A stretch of 64,000 nucleotides of DNA, taken from the NCBI GenBank assembly GCA_964036045.1, contig OZ038381.1, positions 135,128,306 to 135,192,305 of the forward strand, written 5' to 3'. Position numbers and translations under genes: made by a program. This DNA comes from Eutreptiella sp. 'Long Island Sound 2002' (lineage: Eukaryota > Euglenozoa > Euglenophyceae > Eutreptiales > Eutreptiaceae). How positions within the stretch are numbered: position 1 is the first letter of the stretch; each line of letters begins with the position of its first letter. Positions 44,271-54,517 of the stretch are shown here, piece by piece. Under the pieces are notes generated by a model, which was not told the DNA's origin, searched no databases, and saw only the letters and a program-made list of their open reading frames with translations.

Positions 44271-44690
44271 CCTCGGAACTCCCGACAATTGAGACGCTAT
44301 AGGCAGCGCCTTGACATCTCCCTCACATCATTCTCTCAAGTCTTTTACTTCGTCTGTGGCGCCTACGGCGCCCCTCCGGTTCCATGCATCGCTCCCTGTG
44401 TCCGCACCCTTAACGCTCCTATGTGCCTCCCTCCGTATGTCATACGTATTCGGTGCATGCAATACAAGCTGCGCGGCTCTGAAGTCGTGCTGCCCTTCAA
44501 TTACTCATTCCTACACCTGCCAGCGGGTCCCCAATGCCCCTCAGTTACCGCCGCCGCTCCGACATGACACCGCTGGGCGCCTTTGGGGCCCGTGGGTTAT
44601 GCGAGTCCATGACTTTGTACATTAGCTTCTGGCTTTGTATGATAGTATCACTGGCTCCGCACTGAGAAATTTGTGACGTCTTAAAAAAAA
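44271..44690 (+). other. Unique 3' segment of the retroposed unit
   Basis: No gene is supported. It ends with the shared tail TTTGTGACGTCTTAA plus A run. A similar but not identical sequence precedes the tail of the minus-strand unit at 33553-33620. Confidence 0.6.
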
Positions 44691-46929
44691 AGGAGATGAA
44701 GGAGTCAATTGACAACCGGCAAAGCAGGAAGGAGAAAGACGGAAGGCGTGGTGCCTGGAACATCCGGGTCTCGGAGGAAGCAACACAGCACTGGGGCCCC
44801 CTGGACAGGAACATTCGGGGGGTCGCAAGCGGAAAAGCACACGGAGTCCGGACTCCAGCATCCGGGGAAGACTGGAGCATCCGGGGGGCAGAAGGAACGG
44901 ATGAAAGAGGACACAAAGCACAAGCATCGTGAAGAGGGAGGAGCAGGAGACAAAGGAGCGGCGCGGAAGGAGACAGTCGACGACAGGCAAGGCAAGAAGG
45001 AGAATCACGGAAGGAGCGGTGCCAAGGACTGGAAAATCTGAGGCCCGGAAGAAAACACACAGCGACGGAGCCCCCTGGACTGGAACAACTGGGGGCACAC
45101 AGAGGCAAGCGGACAAGCACAAGGAGACCGGACTGGAACATCCGGGGAAGAACGGCCCGGGAGAGGAGTGAGTCAAGTGTCAATTGTCCAGGGCTGCGCA
45201 AAGAGGACGAGGCGGCGGCGGCAAGAAAAGCAGGAGGCCAGTCGGGGAGAAAATGAACAAGAGCAAGCAACGGATGGGGGAGGAGAAGAGGAAAAGGAAC
45301 CGCGATGGGAGCAGAGAAAGGGACGAAGGAGCGGCACAGAAGGAGACGGCCGGCAAAAAAAAAAGAAGAAAGATCCCACGGTGCCACAGACAGGAACACC
45401 AGTGGCCAGGAAGAAGCCACACAGCGAAGGGGCCCCAAGGACTGGCCGGCAACAGGGCCATCCGGGCTAGAACAACCGGGGCACGAAAGAAGACGCGCAG
45501 CAAACGGGGCCCACTGGACGGGAACATCCGGGGGGGCGCGGAGGCAAGGGGACAAGCACAAGGAGCCTGGACTGGATCATCCGGGGAAGAAGATACCGGC
45601 CGGCAACAGGGTCACCCGGACTGGATCATCCGGGGGGCTGAATACCGGGACGGGGACAACCGGGGACGAAGAGGGTGTGGCCCGGGAAAGGAGAGTCAAG
45701 GGCGGCGCAGAGAACAAGAAAAGCGGGAGGCCAGTCAAGGAGAACATGAACAAGAGCAAGGGGTGGAAGGGAGAGGAGACAAAGAACACGAACCGTGAGG
45801 AGAGAAGAGAAGGGGACGAAGGAGCGGCACGGAAGGAGACAAGCGGCGAAGCGGGAAGAAGAAAGAAAGAAGGCACGGTGTCACGACTGGAGCATCCGGG
45901 GCCAGGAAGAAGCCACACGGCAACGGGGCCCCCTGGACTGCAACATCCGGGGGGGCAAGCGGACAAGCGCACGGAGCCTGGACTGGAACATCCGGGGAAG
46001 AAACGCACCCGGACCCGAACTTCCGGGGCGGAAGCCCTGGACTGGAACGTCCGGGGAAGAAGCGGCCCCGGATTGGAGCGTCCGGGGCTGCATCAGGAGG
46101 AGGAGGCGACGGCGGCAAGAAGAAAAGGCAAGGAGAACATGAACAAGAGCAAGGTGCAGAGGAGAGAGGACACGAAGAACAAGAGTCGTGATGACGGAGG
46201 AGAAGGAGAAGACAGAGTCCAAAGACAACCTGCAAAGCACGAAGGAGAAGGACGGAAGGCGTGGTGCCTCGGACTGGAACATGCGGGGCCCGGAAGAGGC
46301 CACACAGCGCCGAGGCCCCCTGGGCTGGAACAACCGGGGAGACCCAAGCGGACAAGATCACAGAGCCCGACTGGAACATCAGGGGAAGAACGTGCCGGCC
46401 GGCAACAGGGCCATCCGGGCAGGAACATCCGGGGGGCAGAAGCCCAGGACGGGGGCAGCTGGAGAAGAACGGAGTAGACCGGGGAAGGAGTGTCCAGGGC
46501 TGAGCAAAGAGGAGGAGGCGGCAGCGGCAAACAAAGCGGGGGGCCAGTCAAGGAGAACATGAATTTGGACAAGGGGAGGATGGGAAAGGAGACAAAGAAC
46601 AGGAACTGTTATGAGCGAAGACAAGGGGACGAAGGAACGGCGCAGAAGGAGGCGACCGGCAACACAAGAAGAAGAAAGAAGTGTGGCATGGGGCCACGGG
46701 CTGGGGCATCCGGGGAAAAAAGTACCAGGAGCAGGAGGAGGGGACCCAGAGAGGAGGAGGGACGGAGGAGAACAACCGCAGAGGCTGGGACGGGGTTGCA
46801 GCAGAGGGAAGGGATGGAGCACTGGGGGGGTGGGGGGAGGCAAGGAGCCAAGACGCAGAGGGGGAGACACGGGGAACAGAAAAAGGAGGGGGCGAAAAGG
46901 AATAAGGCAAAGCTGTGGGGCAAGGAGTC

Positions 46930-47015
46930 AGCTGAGGAGTACCCCAGCGGCTAGACGCCCCGTTACACCAGCCGTAGTCGTGGGTTCGATTCCCACTAGC
47001 AGCGCTCGAGGGGCA
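46930..47015 (+). other. tRNA-like sequence with A and B boxes (SINE head or tRNA relic)
   Basis: TACCCCAGCGG at 46940-46950 fits the polymerase III A box with one mismatch, and GGTTCGATTCC at 46983-46993 is a perfect B box. GTGGG/CCCAC form a T stem with a seven-base loop. The acceptor and D stems do not pair properly, so this is not a functional tRNA. It could be a tRNA-derived SINE head or an internal promoter; no SINE tail is clear. Confidence 0.6.
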
Positions 47016-47387
47016 CACTTGAAGACAAGCATCGTTCAAGGGTCGGGGCGACAGTACTCTTGCAACAGGTTTTTGATGGGCCATAGAAGTACACAAGCAC
47101 GTCCGGACGCCGGGGATGTTTTTACGCTTTGTCCAATGCGGGCAGCAAGGTGTGCAAGGGTGAAGGACAGCTGGAGGCAGACGGGGAAGGGAACCAAAAG
47201 GGGCTCTGGAGCTGAGGCATGCTCATGTGTACGCAGTAGACACACAATGAGCGTGACTGAAGAAGAGGCCAGCGTGAGCAGCAGGGAGTAAGTTGACAGC
47301 CTGCCGACGATGGGGAACGCGGAGAGCACCCGGTGTGAAGCACAGAGGAGATGAACTGCGTGCGCATGGGCACAGAGTCAGGAGGCA
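47016..47387. other. Spacer before LINE B coding sequence
   Basis: Composition is mixed G/A-rich. I see no supported gene. It may be the LINE B 5' untranslated region. Confidence 0.4.
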
Positions 47388-47502
47388 TTGGACGGTGAGC
47401 GAGAACGGATCCATGCAGGTGTGGTAACACAGAGTATGGAGGGCGACGGAATGGACTCCCTAAGGAGAGCGATGAATGTTATCGAAGGTGGCCAAGGCAC
47501 AA

Positions 47503-48772
47503 CCCTACGTGCTCATTTGTATCAGGTACCCTTGAATTACCCAAGTGAAACCGTGGTTCAACCGAGTTCAACCGCTCACTTTCATTACGGCTTCCCCACG
47601 GTTGAACCCCTATCGAGGTACAGCAACAAATTGCTAAGTAGCAACCTGAAAACCGCTATTTTTCAGCCCTGCAAGAGATGCCACACCCCCTAAAAAGAAT
47701 GTTTTTGAAAACCTTCTTACCTCATTGCTGCAAAACACTGGAGACATATTTCTCTTGGATCATATTTCACGGCGGTGGTGTTGTAGGTGCCAGTGGAGGC
47801 GGCTGTATTGGTGAAGGCGCACGGCTTCACCATCAACTTTTCGTTAGGCGTGGTGACATACACCCCTGCGCCTTGTTTGGATTCCCCTTAGGACTTTGGA
47901 CCCTTTTTAGTGAACAACAATTACATGCAAGCCTACACTTGATTGTCAGAAGCTTGTTTCCTCATAGATTGCACTAAAATGTAACTGGCTTTCGAGGTCG
48001 TTCAACCGCTGGACAGGCGCGCGGTTGCACCGGCTTCACCGGTTCAACCGCTGTTGCACGAAGCGCTACACAAAAAACACATCTTCACCTTGGGAAGCCA
48101 AACGTGACCAGTTCGTTCTGCATCGCCACAGGCAGACGTCCCCATGCAAAAACATTAAGCGATTATTTTGCCGTGCAAACGTTGTCATGAAGCACAATCA
48201 CAATTGTTCATTTGTGATAAGGGTTCAACCGCACCGTTGAACCCCGTTGAACCCCGTTGAACCACTTGTAGGCATGTGTGCATTATGCCACATACCTTCG
48301 CTTCGGCATCCCAAGGTCCAAAATGAGGCGCACGGCGTCGGATCCTGTGAAAGCTTTTTTTGTAGCCCTTTTTGTCTGTTTGGAAGCCCTCTGTGTGTTA
48401 CCAATTCGGTCAGCAAGTTGTTTCCATAGGCGTTTTGTCGTGCCGTTTGTGCAAAAAAAGGTGAACAAGTCGTCCACCAGCTGTTGGTCCCCCCACCCGC
48501 TGTAGTGGTCGTTCACCACTTGCAGCCAGTGGTGGGACATTTTTTAATTTTTTTTAAAAAAGCTTTGTCACGCGTCAGTTTCAGGCGGTTATGCAAATAT
48601 TTTGTTCAGAAACGCGCGCGCCGCTGGCGCAGCCGCCACCGCCAGCGCTGGCGGTGGTTCAACCGCGGTTCAACCGCGGTTCAGCGGTTCAACCGCGCCC
48701 CTTCCGATTTCAACCGGGTTAAACCGGGTAAAACCACTGTGTGAAGTACCTGATCCAAATGAGCACGTAGGG
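47503..48772. mobile_element. TIR transposon copy 2 (1270 bp, internally deleted)
   Basis: It has the same inverted termini as copies 1 and 3 (CCCTACGTGCTCATTTG) and is flanked by AA on both sides (47501-47502 and 48773-48774). The left part matches copy 3 up to about 58426 and the right part matches from about 59776, so the dioxygenase and most of the acidic ORF are deleted. It keeps the 85-residue right-end ORF. It interrupts the first OTU-like domain of LINE B, and the flanking codons read on in frame without it. Confidence 0.94.
48283..48540 (-). CDS. Right-end transposon ORF (copy 2), unknown function
   Basis: Identical in sequence to the ORF at 59905-60162 in copy 3. It encodes 85 residues starting MSHHWLQVVNDHYSGWGDQQ, with a basic stretch of Lys/Arg/Thr and the segment SDAVRLILDLGMPKRR. 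A GTATGT directly after the last of these codons (AAG before it) makes a good 5' splice site, so this is probably the first exon of the transposon gene. In this deleted copy the downstream exons are gone. Confidence 0.6.
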   Translation of the reverse strand: MSHHWLQVVNDHYSGWGDQQLVDDLFTFFCTNGTTKRLWKQLADRIGNTQRASKQTKRATKKAFTGSDAVRLILDLGMPKRRYVA

Positions 48773-50825
48773 AAGTGCAGAGGCGAAGGAAGTGCGAGAA
48801 AAGGTAGCCGCTGCCGTCGAAGTGAGGTGGCAAGCAGGGGAGATGCAGGAGCCCCTGCCGCAGGGGGAAGCGGGATGGCAGGCGTACGTACGGAAGCTGT
48901 TACAAGGGAGAAGGATGGGAGGACCACGGGAGGTTGAGGCATGGGCGGTGAGGAGTGGATACAGAGTGTATGTGTACAGGGAGACCAAGGATGAAGCGGG
49001 CTACAGGGAGATACAGGAGTATGGAGGGGAGAAGGGAGTGAGTGTAGGAATCCTGTGGAAGAAGACGAGGGTATACGAGGTAGTGTGGGGGCAAGAGGAG
49101 GCGATGAACAGAAGTACAGCAAGAAAAGGGGACGGAGAAGGCTTGTCCAGGGGGGCACAGGCAAGGGTGAGTGTGGGAAGCGAAAGAGGACACAGTGTGG
49201 CGTCCGGCAAGAGTCGGCGTTGGACGTGTGGCGCGGGGAGTGTGGAGAGTACAGAGGGGAACAAAGTGGAATGGCAACGCAAGGCAGCATGGTCATGGAA
49301 GAGGCGAGAGGAGGCATTAGAGGGGGCGAGAGAACAGACAGGGGACGGGGTGGTAATAGAGGACATGTACGGGAAGGATATCAACTCATTATGGGAGGTA
49401 TTGTGTGCACTGGAGGGCAGGCGGAACAGTGAGGAACAGTTGCAGAGGATAAGGCAAGGAGTGGCTACGAGGGTGGAGAGTAGGCACAATATGGGCGCGA
49501 CGGAGGAATGCCTGCCATGGGAGGAAGTATCGTGGCAGAAGTACATACAGAGGACAAGGCATGCGAGAAGCATGGGAGGGCCACTGAAAGTGGAAGCGTG
49601 GGCAGCGGAGGGGGGATACAAAGTGGCGGTTTACAGGGAGACAAAAAGTGGGGAAGGGTACAGAAAATTGGTGGAGTATGGGGACGGAACCCCGCTGGAT
49701 GCGGGAATCCTGTGGACCAAGCAAAGAGCCTACGCGGTTCTGTGGGGTGTCAGGGGGCCCAGGAGTGACGCAGCAGAAGTGGCGGCAGCGGTGCAAAGGG
49801 TGCTGGACAATGCACAAGACGGGCAGGAATGGCCAGAAGAAATGCCGGAAAGGGCAAGGCGACAGGTCATACCAGGGGATAGCAAGTGCCTATATTGGGC
49901 ACTCAGTGCGGTGGACGGAGCAGGCGGGCAAGCAGCAGCGGAAGAGGTGCGCAAAGCACTCACGGAAGGGGATATGCCGCGGCCCCCAAAACCGGGGTGG
50001 GCGCTGCGGGTCATGAGAGATGCAGGAGCGCGGACATGGGAGCAGTACCTGGACAAGGTGCGCAAGGGGGAGATATGGGGAGGAGCATGTGAAGTTGGGA
50101 GGTGGGCGCAAAAAAAGGGATGCAGAATAGCAATTTACCGGGAACGGGGACCCGAGGGGGTATATGGAAAGATGGCAGAAGTGGGTGAAGGAAAGCGGAC
50201 GGCGGCGGCGCTGCTGTGGAGCAGAAGAGGAGGGGGACACTCTGAACTGCTCTGGCCCCCGGAAGGAGAGGAAGGGGAGGCACTGCCGGAGGCAGAAGAA
50301 GGGGACGGGTCAGAGTCGACGGGCGAGGAGGAAGTGGCGCTGGAGGTGGAGTTGGCAGAAGAAGGTCAGGAGACGGGGGGTGGACAAGGAGGACAGACAG
50401 AGGAGCAAGTGTGGCAGGATGTGCATGAAATACAGATCCAGGGGAGGAGTGCGGGGTGGTGGTACCAGGGACAAGAGGGTCCCATGAGGGAGAGGAGGGA
50501 GCTGGGGGAGGGCACAGCGCGAGACAGGAAACTACTGGCAGGATGGGAAGGTGTGCTAGGAGTGCAGGTGCAGGCGATTGAGTACGAGGAGGTACCGGAG
50601 GGTACGGGGAAGGGTGAGTGGCAAAGGAGGCAGGATGGAGGGGTGGGCATGTGGGTCATCGGGGGGGGAGAGGCAGTGTTACAGCTGCAGCACAGGGATG
50701 ACGTGGGGTCCGGGTGGGGGACAGAGAGAGCGGTCCAGATGCAAACTGACCGAGCGGTGTGGCTGGAGCCGGGATGGAGGGGTAGGTACAGGGTGGCGGC
50801 TGGGGGACAACGGTGGTGGGGTTGA

Positions 50826-52882
50826 CATATGACGTGGGAGGCCGACAGGGGAGAGGGGGTACCGGTCAGGAAGGAGTGCGGAGGGCAGCTGCGTGGAGGA
50901 GAACAGGATGCAAGTGGGGTGCGAGCACAATTCACTAGGGCAGCATTGTCGCCAGCACCCACTACACAGGGACACTGGGGGCAGAAGGTGGTGTATACGT
51001 TCCGAGAGGAGATGACGCTGAAGGCGGCAGAGGCCATCAAAATTGCACTGGATGAAGGGGCGGCATGCATGACCAACCGCACGTACCATGTGCACCCCCA
51101 CACGGAGGACACGTGGCATTACGCGTTCCCAGGGGAAGACGGCATGGAGAGTATAGCGCCACTGCCGGAGTGTGAGAGGCAAGGCAATGAGATATCGGCC
51201 CGCGCCAAAGTGGCAGAAGAATGGGTGCGGGAGACGGGAGGAGTAGAGCAGGGGACGTGGGTGGTGGGGGCCATTCAACGTGCCAGGTATCGCAGGGGAT
51301 GATGGATGACGCGGGAGGACGCAAAGGCGATATTCCCCGTGGCGACGAAGGGGCCAGCGGCGGCCCAGTGGAGGGGACAGGCAGTCCACATCATCCTCCC
51401 AGATAACAGGGTGGGAGGCAGGGGGATGGTGGAAGTCGAGGTAAGCCACGGGCAAGGGGCAAGATGCCAGTACGATGTGCTGGTGCCTAACCTGGTGGTC
51501 ACCACAGCGGCGGCGGCAGGCATGGAGGTCCGGATTGCACTCAGCCGGGAGAGACAGGCGGTACAGGTGTACACCATGGGACACTGGGAGGGACAGCCGG
51601 TAATCCAGTGGACGGCGGGGCCCACGTGGAGGGAGCCGCTACATGCCGAGGGGCAGGTGGGACGGGGAAGGGTGGATGGGGAGAACGCTGCGCAGCTGGG
51701 CAGAGCGGAGCATGAAAAGGAGAAGCGCCAGAAGGAGGCAGCGGCGGAAGGGCTGGACATGCTGGGGGACGGAAGGGACAGAAAGGACATGCTACAGAAA
51801 AGGGCACAGAGGCTGAGGGGGAAGGCGACAGCATGGCAAAATGTCTTGATAGAAAATGGATAGGCACAGCCGGGGCTGGAAGAACGCATAAAGGGATGTA
51901 GGGGTGAAGAGGTACGACAGGCAGTGAGCAAGGCCAGGTACCACTTGCAGGCCAGAGCGGAGGCGGTGGGGGACAAGTGCAGGCCGGAGTGCACGCTGGC
52001 CAGGTGCCTGTGCAGGCTGGATGGGCCGCAAGAGCCCAAGGGAGGATACCATGGGATCAGAGTGCGGCAGCCCAGGAGACAAGGGTCCATGTGGCACAGA
52101 TGGGGGAAGATGATGGGGCGCCACTGGTGTACTTCCACCAAGTCAAGCACATGTGGGTGGGGTATGCGGATGGTCCGAGCGGAGCGGTGGGGGAGGATGC
52201 GGAGGCGGGTGAGAGACAGGCGAAAGTGCAGGGGCTCACGGCACGGAAGGTGGGGCCAAAGCAGGCAGTACTGTGGATGCAGATGCAGCGCGATGCGCAG
52301 GTAGCGGTGTGTGTGGACAGCACGAGCAGAACGGTGGAGGTGTGGGGGCCCATGAGGCAGGTCTTGGCCCTGGGGCTGTATGTTGGGGAGACAGTGCATC
52401 GCAGCAGGGGCATGGCCGGAGATTGGGACCCGGACACGGAAATGCACAGGGTACGAAAGGTAATGGCCATGGTTGACTACTACGGGGCGGCGGTGGGGAG
52501 GGTCAACGGACACACAATACAAGTAGTGTCCCCACAGGCGAGTGCCGCAGGAGCTGCGGACCAAGGCGTCACTGACCTGGTGCAGGACGAGCACACATGG
52601 TGGGTCGTGGAACACAGGGGGGACGGGCGCCAGGCGGTGGTGTATACGGCGGCACCGTTGAAACGAGTGGAACACCCACTCATACGGTGGGTTGGGGAGG
52701 TGGAAGAGGTGCGGGTTGAGAGAGCGGAGGAGATACATGAGAGGGCTGTCCTACGGGTGTCGGAGTCGCAGATGGATAGGTGTGCGGAGGCAGAGGAAGT
52801 GGAGGACATCAGGGAACAAATCCGGGTGGCAATGGAGTGGGTTGCCAGCAGCAAGGGAGGGGAGCAGCAGAGAGGTGGATAG
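50826..52882 (+). pseudogene. LINE B polyprotein, conserved middle region
   Basis: This is the counterpart of LINE A 13300-15450. LKAAEAIKIALDEG and HTEDTWHYAFPG (about 51010-51130) match LINE A near 13770-13880, and DEHTWWVVEHRGDGRQ (about 52585-52632) matches LINE A HRDTWWTVEW. Stops occur at 51301 (TGA), 51861 (TAG) and 52880 (TAG), and a frameshift lies near 52050. A helical, charged stretch (about 51680-51850) is specific to LINE B. Function unknown; conservation in two diverged elements suggests a real domain. Confidence 0.65.
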
Positions 52883-53743
52883 TGCCACCCGGCGCAGAGG
52901 AAGAGCACAGGAAGGAGGCATTGGCGAGAGCGGGAAGGCTCGTGGAGGGGGAAAGGAAGCAGTGCCTGGAGGTGGAGGAAGACCCGGAGGGGGAGAGGCC
53001 AAGTAAGTGGAAGGAATTGCGGAGGGGAAGAGGGGGACAAATGAGGTTCATCGTGGGGGACGGGGATGTGGGCGAGCAGGAAGGCGGAGAGAAAAGCCAG
53101 GTGCGGGAAGAGGAAGGCCAGCAGCCGGGGCAGGAGGCAAACGGGGGAGTGGAAGGGGAGGAGGACGGAGAAGGGGTAGAAGAGGGAGCGGCGGACGAAG
53201 GAGGGCAGGAGAATGCTGCTGGGGACAGGGTGGACGAGCGAGACAGTGGGGGGGGGGACAGGAGAGGGCAGGGAAAGGGACGACAGCAAGCAGAGGAGAG
53301 AAGAGGACGAGCAGGAGCCACAAGAGAGGCAGCAACAGGAGGAGGACGAGGATGGGAGGCCAAAGAGGGAGCGGGCGAGGGGAGTCAGGTACGGAGAGGA
53401 ACAAATGGGCCGGGAGGAGCAGGGAGCGGTGCGAGAAGGAGTTACAGTGTATGGTCCGCACAAAGTGCGTGGGCAGTGGAGGAGGTATGTGGGGACGGTG
53501 GAAGAGATGATCGAACAGCAAGATCGCACGGGACATGTGACGAGGGCAGCCATCGTGCAGTAGGAGGATCAGGGGGAGGAGGATGAGGAGAGACTGTCGT
53601 ACCCGGTGGAGAGATTGCAGGTATGCCCGCAAGGTAGAGAGATGGAAATACACAGGCAGCTGTCTCCGGAGCAATAGGCGCGAGAATTGGAAGGTGAGGA
53701 GGTGTCGACGGGGAGGAACAACAAGAAGCAGAAGTGACAATTA
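52883..53743 (+). pseudogene. LINE B acidic linker and Tudor/agenet-like segment
   Basis: A long Glu/Gly-rich, frame-ambiguous linker (to about 53370) leads to a more ordered segment, VTVYGPHKVRGQWRRYVGTV then TRAAIVQ and DEERLSYPVERLQV (about 53435-53620). It aligns in pattern with the LINE A Tudor-like segment just before APE. Stops at 53561 (TAG), 53674 (TAG) and 53735 (TGA) each read as a one-step C-to-T change of CAG or CGA. Confidence 0.55.
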
Positions 53744-54517
53744 ATGAAGCGGAGGGCGGCCGAGAAGACGAAGAAAAGCGCCGGGCGAAGGCAGGGCGGA
53801 AGGAGCAATGGGGAAGGAAGATGCCCGGCTGAACGCGGAGAATTGCGGGAGGATGGGGAGGACAGGTGGCAATGCATGAAGTTGTACACCCATAATGACC
53901 CCGCGACACTGTTTCGGGCGGACAAAGCAGCATGGCAGCAGATGAGGCTGCATGAGGCAGACCCCGACGTGGTGGCGTACCAGGAGATACGGTTGAAGGG
54001 GAAGGACAACGTCGTGTGCGCGCAGATGTACGACAAGCAGGGGAGAGAGTACCAGCAGGAGTGGGCACAAGGGGTGCCGCTGTTGGTGCGCAGTGGACTC
54101 CGCGTTGTGCAGGACAAGAAAGTGGGAGCGAGGGGACGAACGGCGGTGTATGATGTGGCGACGGAGAATGGACAGGTGGTCATCATCAACTGCCATGTCC
54201 CACGTAGGAGGAGGGTCAAGGAGTATGTGGCGCAGCTGAGGATGGAGTAAATCAGGGCACTGGAGAGGGGGCCAGTCATCGTGGTTGGGGACTTCAACTA
54301 CAATCCCCGGAGGAGAGGCGCGGAGACAGAGGTGGACCGCGAAGTGCGGATGTTCATGGAGGAAACGCGGCTACAGGATGTGTCATACAGTGGGGCGCCA
54401 GGCCCCTCGCACTACCCGGCACCGGAAGGCAGCACGCCGTCGCGGAAAGACGCGGTGTACACGGACCCCAGGTGGGTCAAGGGGATGATGGCGGGGTATA
54501 TGGTGGGGCCGGACTAA
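53744..54517 (+). pseudogene. LINE B AP endonuclease domain
   Basis: APE-type endonuclease motifs are more complete than in LINE A: MKLYTHNDPATLF (start strand with the Asn), VVAYQEIRLKGKD (the catalytic Glu), VIVVGDFNYNP (about 54280-54312) and SRKDAVYTDP, with GHCPMMV just after the TAA at 54515. TAA at 54248 interrupts it just before VIVVGDFN. It would nick DNA to prime reverse transcription, were it intact. Confidence 0.87.

Larger units (their letters stand above)
41328..44690 (+). mobile_element. Retroposed 3.4 kb unit with A tail and 17 bp target duplication
   Basis: The direct repeat AGGAGATGAAGGAGTCA lies at 41311-41327 and 44691-44707. The unit ends TTTGTGACGTCTTAAAAAAAAA, the same 3' end as the unit at 33547-36137 but in the opposite orientation. 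It starts GCACCATTCCCGCACCCC. The interior holds about 490 bases of C-rich sequence, a 191 bp satellite array and about 400 bases of unique 3' sequence. A duplicated peptide-like pattern (GYIVHFIKGVPTD and GYNVHLIPAVPTD) lies near 41430-41600, but no continuous protein is present. Confidence 0.9.
40300..47000 (+). repeat. G/A-rich field of repeated 18-mers in a larger irregular tandem array
   Basis: The motif GGACTGGAACATCCGGGG and close variants occur about 35 times from 40692 to 46694 (for example near 40858, 41088, 45130, 45515 and 45979), typically 25-55 bases apart. It lies inside longer units that also repeat a block with GAGAACATGAACAAGAGCAA (about 40977, 41239, 45741 and 46133). All three plus frames and the minus strand stay open for long stretches, so ORFs here are not evidence of genes. 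One further copy lies at 61931, after the LINE B RNase H. It may be a repeated 5' region of LINE B or an independent satellite. It is interrupted by the retroposed unit at 41328-44690. Confidence 0.8.
47388..50825 (+). pseudogene. LINE B polyprotein: three tandem OTU-like cysteine protease domains
   Basis: OTU proteases cleave ubiquitin-type linkages; OTU-like proteases also occur in some non-LTR elements. Domain 1 begins near GMDSLRRAM (47448-47474), is split by TIR copy 2 and resumes at 48773, reaching GGPREVEAWAVRSGYRVYVY and VYEVVW. Domain 2 begins at DINSLWEVL (about 49377) and ends VLWGV near 49750. Domain 3 begins at PGDSKCLYWALSAV (about 49871) and ends with GGGHSELLW (about 50229-50255). 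Only domain 3 has both the Cys and the His expected for catalysis; domains 1 and 2 have Ser where the Cys should be. An acidic linker follows, then a region shared with LINE A. The frame ends at TGA 50823. Confidence 0.75.

Noticed and set aside
44545-45561. Long minus-strand ORFs in the G/A-rich field (Ser/Cys/Pro-rich, repeated PDVPVQ-type peptides).
   Set aside because: They are translations of the 18-mer repeat; all frames are open there because stop codons are rare in this composition.
46930-47015. Functional tRNA gene.
   Set aside because: Acceptor and D arms do not pair, although the A and B boxes and T arm are good.
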